From contig NZ_WTVG02000038.1 in NCBI RefSeq assembly GCF_012910705.2, forward strand, positions 310,001-374,000: a DNA stretch of 64,000 nucleotides. Direction: 5' to 3'. Both the position numbers and the translations under genes were made by a program. Shown here piece by piece: positions 1-8,198 of this stretch. Below the pieces are notes generated by a model, which was not told the DNA's origin, searched no databases, and was given only the letters and a program-made list of their open reading frames with translations. How positions within the stretch are numbered: the first letter of the stretch is position 1; each line of letters starts with the position of its first letter. This DNA is from Aromatoleum anaerobium. GTDB lineage: Bacteria; Pseudomonadota; Gammaproteobacteria; Burkholderiales; Rhodocyclaceae.

Positions 1-457
1 CATTTGCATGCCATTGCGTTCCCCGAGGAAGCCAATGGTTGCAATTGGCCGAAGCCGTGTAAAAACTCGCCGGTGCGCCGAGAATCAGACATCCCCAGCG
101 GCAAGCCAATGAATTTGAACGCGACAAATCAGTTCAACTGAGCTTCACCAAAAGGGGTCGAGTCCTCAATGACCGGTCGGGCCGACGAGCCGCAGCACAG
201 TGCTCGTCGGCAGACGGCGACTCTCCCCAGAAAGCTGCCGTAGAACCCGCGAGCGGTCGATCGTCCGGAGTGGGTCGTCTGACACATCCGGGCAGTCCCC
301 CTCCAGCGATCATCACCTTTGCACAGCCTGATCGCATCGAATGCCAGTGACTGACCAGTAGCAATGCAAAATGGTGATCACGTGCCGCGCAATTTCGCGG
401 CATGACGATACTGTTCCGCTAAACTCGCGCGTCGCCCACCACTACAAGTCCCGGGTA
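1..457. other. Upstream stretch without a recognised gene
   Basis: I see no convincing protein or RNA gene here. A minus-strand reading frame covers about 134-403, but its translation is Arg/Ala/Pro-rich with no recognisable domain and looks like chance. The only clear structure is a 10-bp perfect inverted repeat at 181-211. The promoter of the downstream antiporter must lie in this stretch, but I cannot place it. Confidence 0.5.
181..211. repeat. 10-bp perfect inverted repeat (hairpin)
   Basis: GCCGACGAGC at 181-190 pairs perfectly with GCTCGTCGGC at 202-211 across an 11-nt loop. There is no T-run on either side, so it is not a standard intrinsic terminator. It could be a repeat element, a protein-binding site or the terminator-like end of an upstream transcript outside the window. 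Confidence 0.5.
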
Positions 458-2197
458 ATGGACGCCCACGCCGCTCCCGCCTTCCTGCGCGAAATCATCC
501 TGTTCCTCGTCCTGGCCGGAGTACTGATCCCGCTGCTGCAGCGCAGCCGCATCAATCCGGTGCTCGGCTTCCTCGCCGTCGGCATGGTCGTCGGGCCGTT
601 CGGCCTCGGGCGGTTCACCGCGGCGACGCCGTGGCTCGGGTACCTGACGTTCGGGCGCACCGAGGACGTCGAGGTCTTCGCCGAGTTCGGCGTGATCTTC
701 CTGATGTTCATGATCGGGCTCGAGATGTCGGTCGACCGGCTGTGGGCGATGCGGCGGCTCGTGTTCGGGCTCGGCAGCCTGCAGGTCGGCATCACTGCGC
801 TTGTCATCGGCGCCACCGCGTACGCGTTCGGCAACGGCCTGGAAGCGTCGGTCGTGCTCGGCGGCGTGCTCGGCTTCTCGTCGACCGCGGTCGTCATGCA
901 GTTGCTGTCGCAGCGGCGCGAACTGGGCACGCCTCTGGGCCAGGCGACGTTCTCGGTGCTGCTGCTGCAGGATCTCGCGGTCGTGCCGCTGCTGGTGCTG
1001 GTGACGATTCTCGCGCAGGACGCGGGCGGCAACTTCGCCGGGCTGCTCGGCCTCGCCGCGGCGAAAGGGGCCGCGACGATCGCGCTGATCTATGTCGTCG
1101 GCCGGCGCGTCGTGCGCCCGCTGTTCCACCAGATCGCCGCAAACCGACAGGCGGAATCCTTCATGGCGCTGACGCTGCTGACGACGCTCGGCGTCGCGCT
1201 GCTGACCCGCGCGGCGGGGCTGTCGATGGAACTCGGCGCGCTGCTCGCCGGCCTCCTGATCGCCGAGACCGAGTTCCGCCACGAAGTCGAAGTCACGATC
1301 GAGCCGTTCAAGGGCCTGCTGATGGGGGTTTTTTTCATGTCGGTCGGCATGGGCATCGACGTCACGGCGATTCTCGCCGAACCGCTGCTGCTGCCGCTCT
1401 CGGTCGTCGGCCTGATGGCGCTGAAGGCCCTGATCGTGCTCGCCCTGTTCAGGATCTTCGGCCTGACGTGGGGACGGGCGGCCGAAGGCGGCATCATGCT
1501 GTGCCAGGGCGGGGAATTCGCGTTCATCGTCATCGGCATGGCCCTGGGGCTGGGGATCATCGCGCACCCGATCGGCCACTTCATGCTGCTGGTCGTCAGC
1601 CTGTCGATGCTCGTCACCCCGCCGCTGTCGCTGCTCGGGCGCAAGCTCGGCGACGCGATCGATGCACGGCTCGGCAGGAACTCGACGATCGCCGCGGAGA
1701 ACCTCGTCGAACTCAGCGGCCATGTCGTCATCGCCGGCTACGGCCGGGTCGGACAGATGATCGGCGAACTGCTCGACGAACAGGGCATCCCGCACGTCGC
1801 GATCGAAACCGATGCCAGGCTCGTCGCCCGCCAGCGCGCGAAAGGCGCACCGGTGTATTTCGGCGACGCGAGCCGGCCCGAGCTGCTGCGCAAGTTCCAC
1901 CTCGAACGCGCCGTCGCGGTGGTGCTGACGATGGACCACACGGCGGCGGCCGTGCATGCGGTCAAGGGCATACGGGCGACGTCGCCGAACATCCGCATCG
2001 CCGCGCGTGCCCGCGACGAGGCGCACGCCGCGACCTTGCGCGACGCCGGCGCTTCGGTCGTGATCCCGGAGACGCTCGAATCCGGGCTGCAGCTCGCCGG
2101 CTCGGTGTTCGAGACGCTCGGCGTGCCGGGCGACGTCGCGACGCGCCTGCTCGACCAGGAGCGCAAGCGGCGCATCGAATCGTTTCTTCCGGCCTGA
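458..2197 (+). CDS. CPA2-family K+/H+ (cation/proton) antiporter with TrkA-N domain
   Basis: A 579-residue membrane protein of the KefB/KefC/YbaL type. The first ~390 residues form a string of hydrophobic segments typical of the Na+/H+ exchanger fold. Residues ~425-540 form a TrkA-N/RCK nucleotide-binding domain with the Rossmann motif GYGRVG after HVVIAG. The family exchanges K+ or Na+ for protons at the inner membrane, gated by NAD(H) or thiols. I chose ATG 458 (MDAHAAPAFL) because family similarity begins there; the frame is open back to ATG 371 but the extra residues look non-coding. It stands alone and converges on cysB. Confidence 0.88.
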   Translation: MDAHAAPAFLREIILFLVLAGVLIPLLQRSRINPVLGFLAVGMVVGPFGLGRFTAATPWLGYLTFGRTEDVEVFAEFGVIFLMFMIGLEMSVDRLWAMRRLVFGLGSLQVGITALVIGATAYAFGNGLEASVVLGGVLGFSSTAVVMQLLSQRRELGTPLGQATFSVLLLQDLAVVPLLVLVTILAQDAGGNFAGLLGLAAAKGAATIALIYVVGRRVVRPLFHQIAANRQAESFMALTLLTTLGVALLTRAAGLSMELGALLAGLLIAETEFRHEVEVTIEPFKGLLMGVFFMSVGMGIDVTAILAEPLLLPLSVVGLMALKALIVLALFRIFGLTWGRAAEGGIMLCQGGEFAFIVIGMALGLGIIAHPIGHFMLLVVSLSMLVTPPLSLLGRKLGDAIDARLGRNSTIAAENLVELSGHVVIAGYGRVGQMIGELLDEQGIPHVAIETDARLVARQRAKGAPVYFGDASRPELLRKFHLERAVAVVLTMDHTAAAVHAVKGIRATSPNIRIAARARDEAHAATLRDAGASVVIPETLESGLQLAGSVFETLGVPGDVATRLLDQERKRRIESFLPA

Positions 2198-2223
2198 AGC
2201 CGGCCTCGTCACCGGCCGCCTTG

Positions 2224-3165
2224 TCACATGCCGTAATCCTCGCCGCCGCCGGCGAGCGCGACGTCGATCATGCGGCGTGTCAGGTGCGGCGCGAACAGCT
2301 CGATGAACGCGTACACATAGCCGCGCAGATACGCATTGCGGCGCAGGCCGACACGCGTCGTGCTCGACTCGAACAGGTGCGCCGCATCGCTCATGCCGAG
2401 AGTCTTGTCGGCTGCGGCATCGAACGCCATGCGCGCGAGGATGCCGATGCCGAGGTCCATCGACACATAAGTCTTGATGACGTCCGAATCGAGCGCGGTG
2501 AGCACGACGTTCGGGCGCAGGCCGCGGCCGAGGAAAGCCTTGTTGATCAGGCTGCGGCCGGTGAAGGCGTCGTCGTAGGTGATGAGCGGGTAGCGCGCGA
2601 TGGCCTCGAGGGTCAGCGGATGCTCCTTGAGGATCGGGTGGCGCGGCGTCGCGACGATACAGCGGTTCCACTGGTAGCAGGGCAGCATCACCAGGTCGTC
2701 GTAGTCGGCGATCGCCTCGGTCGCGATCGCGAGATCGGCTTCGCCGGACATCACCATGTCGCACACCTGGCGCGGACTGCCTTGGTGCAGCGACAGCTTG
2801 ACTTGCGGAAAGCGCTGCATGAAATCGCGGATGATGCGCGGCAGCACGTAGCGAGCCTGGGTGTGCGTCGTCGCAATCGAAAGACTCCCGGCCGACTCAT
2901 TGGTAAACTCGTCGCCCACCTGGCGCAGGCTGTCGATGTCGCGCAGCACCCGTTCGGCGAGCGCGAGAACCTGGCGGCCGGGATCGGTGACCGCGACGAG
3001 GCGCTTGCCGTGGCGTACGAACACGTCGACGCCGAGCTCCGTCTCGAACAGCCGGATCTGCTTGGATACGCCGGGCTGGGACGTGAACAGCGCCTCGGCG
3101 GCCTCCGACACATTCAGCCCGCGCCGGGCGACTTCGTAGATGTAACGCAATTGCTGGAGGTTCAT
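2224..3165 (-). CDS. cysB: LysR-type transcriptional regulator CysB
   Basis: 313 residues beginning MNLQQLRYIYEV, the hallmark CysB/Cbl N-terminus. The winged HTH occupies residues ~1-60 (SEAAEALFTSQPGVSKQI) and the rest is the LysR substrate-binding domain, containing the TTHTQARYVLP stretch seen in CysB for sulfate/O-acetylserine or N-acetylserine sensing. CysB activates cysteine biosynthesis genes under sulfur limitation. It is divergent from the sulfur assimilation cluster starting at 3272, which fits control across the shared 106-bp gap. Cbl is an alternative, but the adjacent cys genes favour CysB. Confidence 0.93.
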   Translation of the reverse strand: MNLQQLRYIYEVARRGLNVSEAAEALFTSQPGVSKQIRLFETELGVDVFVRHGKRLVAVTDPGRQVLALAERVLRDIDSLRQVGDEFTNESAGSLSIATTHTQARYVLPRIIRDFMQRFPQVKLSLHQGSPRQVCDMVMSGEADLAIATEAIADYDDLVMLPCYQWNRCIVATPRHPILKEHPLTLEAIARYPLITYDDAFTGRSLINKAFLGRGLRPNVVLTALDSDVIKTYVSMDLGIGILARMAFDAAADKTLGMSDAAHLFESSTTRVGLRRNAYLRGYVYAFIELFAPHLTRRMIDVALAGGGEDYGM

Positions 3166-3271
3166 CCAGGGACCCTTATAACCAATTCTTCTTAGAGTCT
3201 AACGCCAACTGGCTTTTTGCATCTAGTAATCCGTTTTACGATGCGCCGCACCATACAAGAAGACGCATCTC
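3166..3271. promoter_or_regulatory. Divergent cysB / sulfur-cluster control region
   Basis: This 106-bp gap lies between the divergent starts of cysB and the TSUP gene. It is clearly more A/T-rich than the flanking genes and includes TTATAACC near 3177 and TTCTTCTTAGAG just after it. LysR regulators commonly bind such divergent gaps. I infer a CysB site here, but the CysB consensus is degenerate and I cannot fix its exact bases. Confidence 0.4.
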
Positions 3272-4051
3272 ATGGACTTTGCCTACACCGTTGCCGGATT
3301 TGCTGTTGGCGCTGTCGTCGGACTCACCGGCGTCGGTGGCGGCTCCCTGATGACGCCCCTGCTGGTGCTGATGTTCGGCATCCACCCTTCGGTCGCGGTC
3401 GGCACCGACCTGCTGTACGCGGCGATCACGAAGACCGGCGGCACCCTCGCCCACGGACTGAAGGGAACGGTCGACTGGCGGGTCACGCGGCAGCTCGCCA
3501 GCGGCAGCCTTCCCGCGGCGGTGATCACGCTGTTGCTCATAGGCACGTTCGCGCCCGGCGGCATGGAAGGCGCGACGAGCCTGATCAAGGTCGCGCTGGG
3601 CGTCGCCCTCGTGCTGACGGCGGTGGCGCTGATCTTGCGCAAGCAGATCCAGGCGTATGCGCTGGCGCGCTTCGGCAACACGTCGAATCCGGTGCGCACC
3701 GCGCGGCTGACGGTGCTGGTCGGCGCGGTGCTCGGCGTGCTGGTGTCGATTTCATCGGTCGGGGCCGGGGCGCTCGGCGTGACCGCGCTGTTCTTCCTGT
3801 ATCCGGCGATGCCGGCGCTGCGCATCGTCGGCTCCGACATCGCGCACGCGGTGCCGCTGACGCTGGTCGCCGGCCTCGGCCACTGGATGCTCGGCAGCGT
3901 GGATTGGTTCCTGCTCGGCAGCCTGATCGTCGGCTCGCTCCCCGGCATCTGGCTCGGCAGCCATGTTTCGACGAAAGTCCCGGACCGGGTGCTGCGCCCG
4001 ATCCTGGCAACGATGCTGGTGCTGGTCGGCGCCAAGCTGATCAGCCACTGA
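3272..4051 (+). CDS. TSUP (TauE/SafE, DUF81) family membrane transporter
   Basis: 259 residues with about eight hydrophobic helices, starting MDFAYTVAGFAVGAVVGLTGVGGGSLMTP. The glycine-rich GLTGVGGG motif of the first half and SISSVGAGALGV of the second mark the two repeats of the TSUP fold. Members move sulfite, sulfate, thiosulfate or organosulfonates across the inner membrane. It sits 38 bp upstream of cysI and divergent from cysB, so sulfate or sulfite transport for assimilation is the likely role. The direction of transport cannot be told from sequence. Confidence 0.85.
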   Translation: MDFAYTVAGFAVGAVVGLTGVGGGSLMTPLLVLMFGIHPSVAVGTDLLYAAITKTGGTLAHGLKGTVDWRVTRQLASGSLPAAVITLLLIGTFAPGGMEGATSLIKVALGVALVLTAVALILRKQIQAYALARFGNTSNPVRTARLTVLVGAVLGVLVSISSVGAGALGVTALFFLYPAMPALRIVGSDIAHAVPLTLVAGLGHWMLGSVDWFLLGSLIVGSLPGIWLGSHVSTKVPDRVLRPILATMLVLVGAKLISH

Positions 4052-4089
4052 GCTGCAACAGGTAACAGGTATTCAACGAGAGAGACGCG

Positions 4090-5775
4090 ATGTACCGATA
4101 CGACGACTATGACCAGCAGCTTCTCGACGAACGCGTCGTGCAGTTTCGCGACCAGATGCGCCGCCATCTTGCCGGCGAACTCTCCGACGACGAGTTCCGT
4201 CCGCTGCGGCTGCAGAACGGCCTGTACATCCAGCGCCACGCCCCGATGTTCCGCATCTCGGTGCCGTACGGCCACCTCGCGAGCCGCCAGCTGCGCAAGC
4301 TCGCGCACCTCGCGCGCACCTACGACCGCGGCTACGCGCATTTCACGACGCGCACGAACGTGCAGTTCAACTGGTCGCCGCTGGAAGCCATCCCCGACAT
4401 GCTCGGCGAACTGGCGACCGTGCAGATGCACGCGAACCAGACTTCGGGCAACGACATCCGCAACATCACCGCCGATGCGTTCGCCGGCGTCGCCGCCGAT
4501 GAAATCGTCGATCCGCGCCCGTGGGCCGAGATCCTGCGCCAGTGGGCGACCTACAATCCGGAGTTCGCCTACCTGCCGCGCAAGTTCAAAATCGCGCTGA
4601 ACGGCGCGACCGAAGACCGCGTCGTGGTGCGGATCTACGACATCGGCCTCGACCTCAAGCGCGACGCCGACGGCAACATCGGTTTTCGCGTGCTGGTCGG
4701 CGGCGGCCTCGGCCGCACGCCGATCCTCGGCGAGGAGATCGCGAGCTTCGTGCCGTGGCAGCACCTGATCACCTACTGCGAGTCGATCCTGCGCGTCTAT
4801 AACCGCTACGGCCGACGCGACAACGTGTGGAAGGCGCGCATCAAGATCCTCGTCAAGGCGCTCGGCGCCGAGGAGTTCGCGCGCCAGGTCGAAGAGGAAT
4901 GGGCGCACGTCAAGGACGGTCCGAACACGCTGACCGAAGCCGAAGTGCAGCGCGTCGCGGCGCACTTCGTCGACCCGGACTACGAGACGCTGCCCGGGCG
5001 CAATGCGCTCTACGAGGCGCAGCTCGCCGACAGCAAGCCGTTCGCCGCGTGGGTCAAGCGCAACGTGCGCGCGCACAAGGTGCCCGGCTACGCGTCGGTG
5101 ACACTGTCGCTGAAGAAGACCGGCGTGGCGCCAGGCGACATCAGCGCCGAACAGATGGACCTCGTCGCCGACTGGGCCGACCGCTTCAGCTTCGGCGAAG
5201 CGCGCATGACGCACGAGCAGAACGTCGTCCTCGCCGACGTCAAGCTGTCGGACCTGCACACGCTGTGGGAGCTCGCGCGCGACGCCGGCCTCGCGACGCC
5301 CAACATCGGCCTCTTGACCGACATCATCTGCTGTCCGGGCGGCGACTTCTGCAGCCTCGCGAACGCGAAGTCGATCCCGATCGCGCAGGCGATCCAGCAG
5401 CGCTTCGATGACCTCGACTATCTCTACGACATCGGCGACATCGACATCAACATCTCGGGCTGCATGAACGCCTGCGGCCACCACCACGTCGGCAACATCG
5501 GCATCCTCGGCGTCGACAAGAACGGCGAGGAGTGGTACCAGGTGACGATCGGCGGCGAGCAGGGCAACGCGACCGCGCTCGGCAAGGTCATCGGCCCGTC
5601 GTTCGCGCGCGCCGACATGGCCGACGTCGTCGAGAAACTCATCGAAACGTACATCGAATACCGCCACGCGGACGAGCGCTTCGTCGACACGGTGCATCGT
5701 CTCGGCATCGAGCCGTTCAAGCAACGGGTCTACGGCAGCGCAGTCCAGACGCAAAGGAAGGTGGCTCATGCCTAA
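4090..5775 (+). CDS. cysI: Sulfite reductase hemoprotein subunit (nitrite/sulfite reductase family)
   Basis: 561 residues. Two ferredoxin-like half-domains and two nitrite/sulfite reductase 4Fe-4S domains fit the family length. HFTTRTNVQFNW near residue 80 is the siroheme/substrate signature. The cluster ligands are visible as CCPGGDFC (about residues 415-422) and CMNAC (about 458-462) within NISGCMNACGHHH. It reduces sulfite to sulfide in the cytoplasm. The end overlaps the DUF934 gene by 8 bp. No flavoprotein CysJ is nearby, so electrons probably come from ferredoxin or another reductase. Nitrite reductase is excluded only by the cys context. Confidence 0.9.
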   Translation: MYRYDDYDQQLLDERVVQFRDQMRRHLAGELSDDEFRPLRLQNGLYIQRHAPMFRISVPYGHLASRQLRKLAHLARTYDRGYAHFTTRTNVQFNWSPLEAIPDMLGELATVQMHANQTSGNDIRNITADAFAGVAADEIVDPRPWAEILRQWATYNPEFAYLPRKFKIALNGATEDRVVVRIYDIGLDLKRDADGNIGFRVLVGGGLGRTPILGEEIASFVPWQHLITYCESILRVYNRYGRRDNVWKARIKILVKALGAEEFARQVEEEWAHVKDGPNTLTEAEVQRVAAHFVDPDYETLPGRNALYEAQLADSKPFAAWVKRNVRAHKVPGYASVTLSLKKTGVAPGDISAEQMDLVADWADRFSFGEARMTHEQNVVLADVKLSDLHTLWELARDAGLATPNIGLLTDIICCPGGDFCSLANAKSIPIAQAIQQRFDDLDYLYDIGDIDINISGCMNACGHHHVGNIGILGVDKNGEEWYQVTIGGEQGNATALGKVIGPSFARADMADVVEKLIETYIEYRHADERFVDTVHRLGIEPFKQRVYGSAVQTQRKVAHA

Positions 5776-6319
5776 GTTGATCAAGAACGGCCGGGTCGTT
5801 GCCGACGACTGGCAGATCGTCACGCTCGCCGAAGGCGAAACCGCGCCCGGTGCCGCCGTGCCCGCCGGACGCGTGCTCGTCCCGCTCGCGGTGTGGCAGG
5901 CGCGTCGCGAAGAGCTTGCCGGCCGCGCCGACAGCGGCGAACTGGGCGTATGGCTCAACAGCAGCGAGGGGCCGGAGGCGCTCGCGGACGACGCCGCGCG
6001 CTTTGCGGTCATCGGCATCGACTTCCCGAAGTTCACCGACGGGCGCGGCTACTCGACCGCGACGCTGCTGCGCACCCGCTACGGCTACAGCGGCGAATTG
6101 CGCGCGATCGGCGACGTGCTGCGCGACCAGTTCAACTACCTCACGCGCTGCGGCTTCGACGCGCTGCAGCCGCGCGCCGGCCGGTACACCGACGAGCAGC
6201 TCGAAGCGGCGACCGCGAGCCTCGCCGATTTCACCGCGCCTTACCAGGCATCGGTCACGCATCCGCAGCCGCTGTTCCGCCGCGTCGCCCGCGGCATCCC
6301 GCCGCAGGTGAAATCGTGA
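5768..6319 (+). CDS. DUF934 protein of the sulfite reductase operon
   Basis: 183 residues, soluble, starting MPKLIKNGRVVADDWQ. This is the DUF934 family, known mainly from its constant position after cysI-type genes in proteobacteria, and its biochemical role is unproven. The core IDFPKFTDGRGYSTATLLR and later DVLRDQFNYLTRCGFDA are the conserved stretches I recognise. It overlaps cysI by 8 bp and cysH by 4 bp, so the three are translationally coupled. An accessory role in sulfite reduction, such as electron delivery or assembly, is inference from context only. Confidence 0.85.
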   Translation: MPKLIKNGRVVADDWQIVTLAEGETAPGAAVPAGRVLVPLAVWQARREELAGRADSGELGVWLNSSEGPEALADDAARFAVIGIDFPKFTDGRGYSTATLLRTRYGYSGELRAIGDVLRDQFNYLTRCGFDALQPRAGRYTDEQLEAATASLADFTAPYQASVTHPQPLFRRVARGIPPQVKS

Positions 6320-7086
6320 CCGGCGCCGTGACGCTGTTGCGCCCGGCAGCGGCGAACCCGGCGACCCGCCCGGAACTGAGCGACGCGTTGCGCGCGAGCG
6401 TTGCAACGAAGTCCGCCGCGGCGCTCGAGTTCCTGCGCGCCGCGGCCGCCGAGTTCGGTTCGGCCGGCGAGCTGACGTTCGCGAACAGCTTCGGCGCCGA
6501 AGACATGGTGCTGACCGACCTGATCCTGCGCGAACGGCTCCCGATCGAGATCTTCTCGCTCGACACCGGCCGTCTGCCGGCCGAGACCTACACCCTGATC
6601 GGCGAAGTGGAACAGCGTTACGGCGCGAAGCTGAAGATCTTCTTCCCCGACGCGACGGCGGTCGAAAACCACGTCCGCACGCACGGCATCAACGCGTTCT
6701 ACGACTCGGTCGAGTTGCGCAAGGCGTGCTGCGGCGTGCGCAAGATGGAACCGCTGCGCCGCGCGCTGGCCGGGAAAAAGGCGTGGATCACCGGCCTGCG
6801 CGCCGCCCAGTCGGTCACTCGCAGCGGCCTGCCGCTGCGCGAGTTCGATGCCGGCAACGGGCTCGAGAAGCTCAACCCGCTGTCGGACTGGTCCGAGGCC
6901 GAAGTGTGGGCCTACATCCGCATCCACGAAGTGCCGTACAACGCGCTGCACGACCAGTTCTACCCGAGCATCGGCTGCGCGCCCTGCACGCGCGCAATTG
7001 CGCTCGGCGAGGACGTCCGCGCCGGGCGCTGGTGGTGGGAAGATCCCGCGTCGAAGGAATGCGGGCTGCACGTCAAGAAGGGCTGA
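6316..7086 (+). CDS. cysH: Assimilatory adenylyl-sulfate (APS) reductase, 4Fe-4S type
   Basis: About 256 residues of the PAPS-reductase family. Reduces activated sulfate to sulfite with thioredoxin. LDTGRLPAETY is the nucleotide-loop motif. The paired cysteines CCGVRKMEPL (about residue 137) and CAPC (about residue 222) are the iron-sulfur ligands found in enzymes that use APS directly and absent from E. coli-type PAPS reductase. The lack of cysC in the cluster agrees with an APS route. The start is GTG 6316, overlapping the DUF934 stop; GTG 6328 is an alternative. Confidence 0.9.
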   Translation: MTGAVTLLRPAAANPATRPELSDALRASVATKSAAALEFLRAAAAEFGSAGELTFANSFGAEDMVLTDLILRERLPIEIFSLDTGRLPAETYTLIGEVEQRYGAKLKIFFPDATAVENHVRTHGINAFYDSVELRKACCGVRKMEPLRRALAGKKAWITGLRAAQSVTRSGLPLREFDAGNGLEKLNPLSDWSEAEVWAYIRIHEVPYNALHDQFYPSIGCAPCTRAIALGEDVRAGRWWWEDPASKECGLHVKKG

Positions 7087-7089
7087 GCC

Positions 7090-7236
7090 ATGAATCGCTG
7101 CCTCGACGACGCCACTGCGCACCTCTCGGCTGCCGCCCCGTACTCGCGTCCCGGCCTGCGCCGCCGCCTCTCGGCGCTGCGTGCCGGGCTGAAAGCCGCA
7201 TTGCGCGCGCTGCGCGCCTCGAACATCAAACGTTAA
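7090..7236 (+). CDS. Small basic ORF between cysH and cysD (48 aa)
   Basis: An ATG-initiated frame of 49 codons fills the gap between cysH (ends 7086) and cysD (starts 7246), leaving only 3 bp before it and 9 bp after it. The product starts MNRCLDDATAHL and becomes Arg/Leu/Ala-rich, an amphipathic helix-like segment with RRRLSALRAGLK. I do not recognise a family. Tight operon packing supports translation, possibly for coupling to cysD, but the composition could also be chance in GC-rich DNA. Confidence 0.4.
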   Translation: MNRCLDDATAHLSAAAPYSRPGLRRRLSALRAGLKAALRALRASNIKR

Positions 7237-7245
7237 GAAACCACC

Positions 7246-8160
7246 ATGTCCACGCTGACCAGACAAACCCTGACCCATCTCGACTGGCTCGAAGCCGAGG
7301 CGATCCACATCCTGCGCGAAGTCGCCGGCCAGTGCTCGAATCCGGTGCTGCTGTTTTCCGGCGGCAAGGACTCGATCTGCATGCTGCGGCTCGCCGAAAA
7401 GGCTTTCCGTCCGGGCCGCTTCCCGTTCCCGCTGATGCACATCGACACCGGCCACAACTATAAGGAAGTGACCGACTTCCGCGACAAGCGCGCCGCCGAG
7501 CTCGGCGAGCGGCTGATCGTGCGCTCGGTCGAGGATTCGATGGCGCGCGGCACGGTGGTGCTGAAGACGCCGGACGAGTCGCGCAACAAGCATCAGTCGG
7601 TGACGCTGCTCGAGGCGATCGAGGAATTCGGTTTCAACGCCTGCATCGGCGGCGCGCGGCGCGACGAGGAAAAGGCGCGCGCGAAGGAGCGGATCATGAG
7701 TTTCCGCGACGAGTTCGGCCAGTGGGACCCGAAGAACCAGCGCCCCGAGCTGTGGAATCTCTTCAACGCGCGCAGCCACAAGGGCGAGAACATCCGCGCG
7801 TTCCCGATCAGCAACTGGACCGAGCTCGACGTGTGGCAGTACATCGAGCGCGAGCAGCTCGAACTGCCGTCGATCTACTTCGCGCACGTCCGCCCGGTCG
7901 TGCGCAAGAACGGCCTGCTGCAGCCGGTCACCGACGTCACCCCGGCGAAGCCCGGCGACGTGGTGGAAAACGTCCAGGTGCGCTTTCGCACCGTCGGCGA
8001 CATCACCTGCACGGCCCCGGTCGAATCCGATGCCGACACCGTCGCGAAGATTCTCCTCGAGACCGCGACGACGACGATCACCGAACGCGGCGCGACGCGG
8101 ATGGACGACCAGACTTCGGACGCCTCGATGGAGCAGCGGAAGAAGGAAGGGTATTTCTGA
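7246..8160 (+). CDS. cysD: Sulfate adenylyltransferase subunit 2
   Basis: 304 residues, the usual CysD length. It belongs to the PP-loop ATP pyrophosphatase superfamily; the PP-loop is FSGGKDSICMLRL near residue 38. Further CysD signatures are HIDTGHNYKEV, GGARRDEEKARAKER and the C-terminal MEQRKKEGYF. With CysN it forms ATP sulfurylase, making APS from ATP and sulfate, with GTP hydrolysis driving the reaction. It lies between cysH and cysN in the same direction. Confidence 0.96.
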   Translation: MSTLTRQTLTHLDWLEAEAIHILREVAGQCSNPVLLFSGGKDSICMLRLAEKAFRPGRFPFPLMHIDTGHNYKEVTDFRDKRAAELGERLIVRSVEDSMARGTVVLKTPDESRNKHQSVTLLEAIEEFGFNACIGGARRDEEKARAKERIMSFRDEFGQWDPKNQRPELWNLFNARSHKGENIRAFPISNWTELDVWQYIEREQLELPSIYFAHVRPVVRKNGLLQPVTDVTPAKPGDVVENVQVRFRTVGDITCTAPVESDADTVAKILLETATTTITERGATRMDDQTSDASMEQRKKEGYF

Positions 8161-8198
8161 CGCGCCGTCCCGCATCGCCACCGAATACTGAAGGAACC

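Noticed and set aside
134-403. 89-codon minus-strand frame upstream of the antiporter
   Set aside because: Composition is Arg/Pro/Ala/Ser-rich without hydrophobic periodicity or family resemblance, and it overlaps the hairpin; long empty frames are common in DNA of this GC content.
3283-6036. 917-codon minus-strand frame opposite the TSUP and cysI genes
   Set aside because: It is the antisense shadow of well-supported genes; the translation is Asp/Arg/Val/Ala-rich and resembles no protein.
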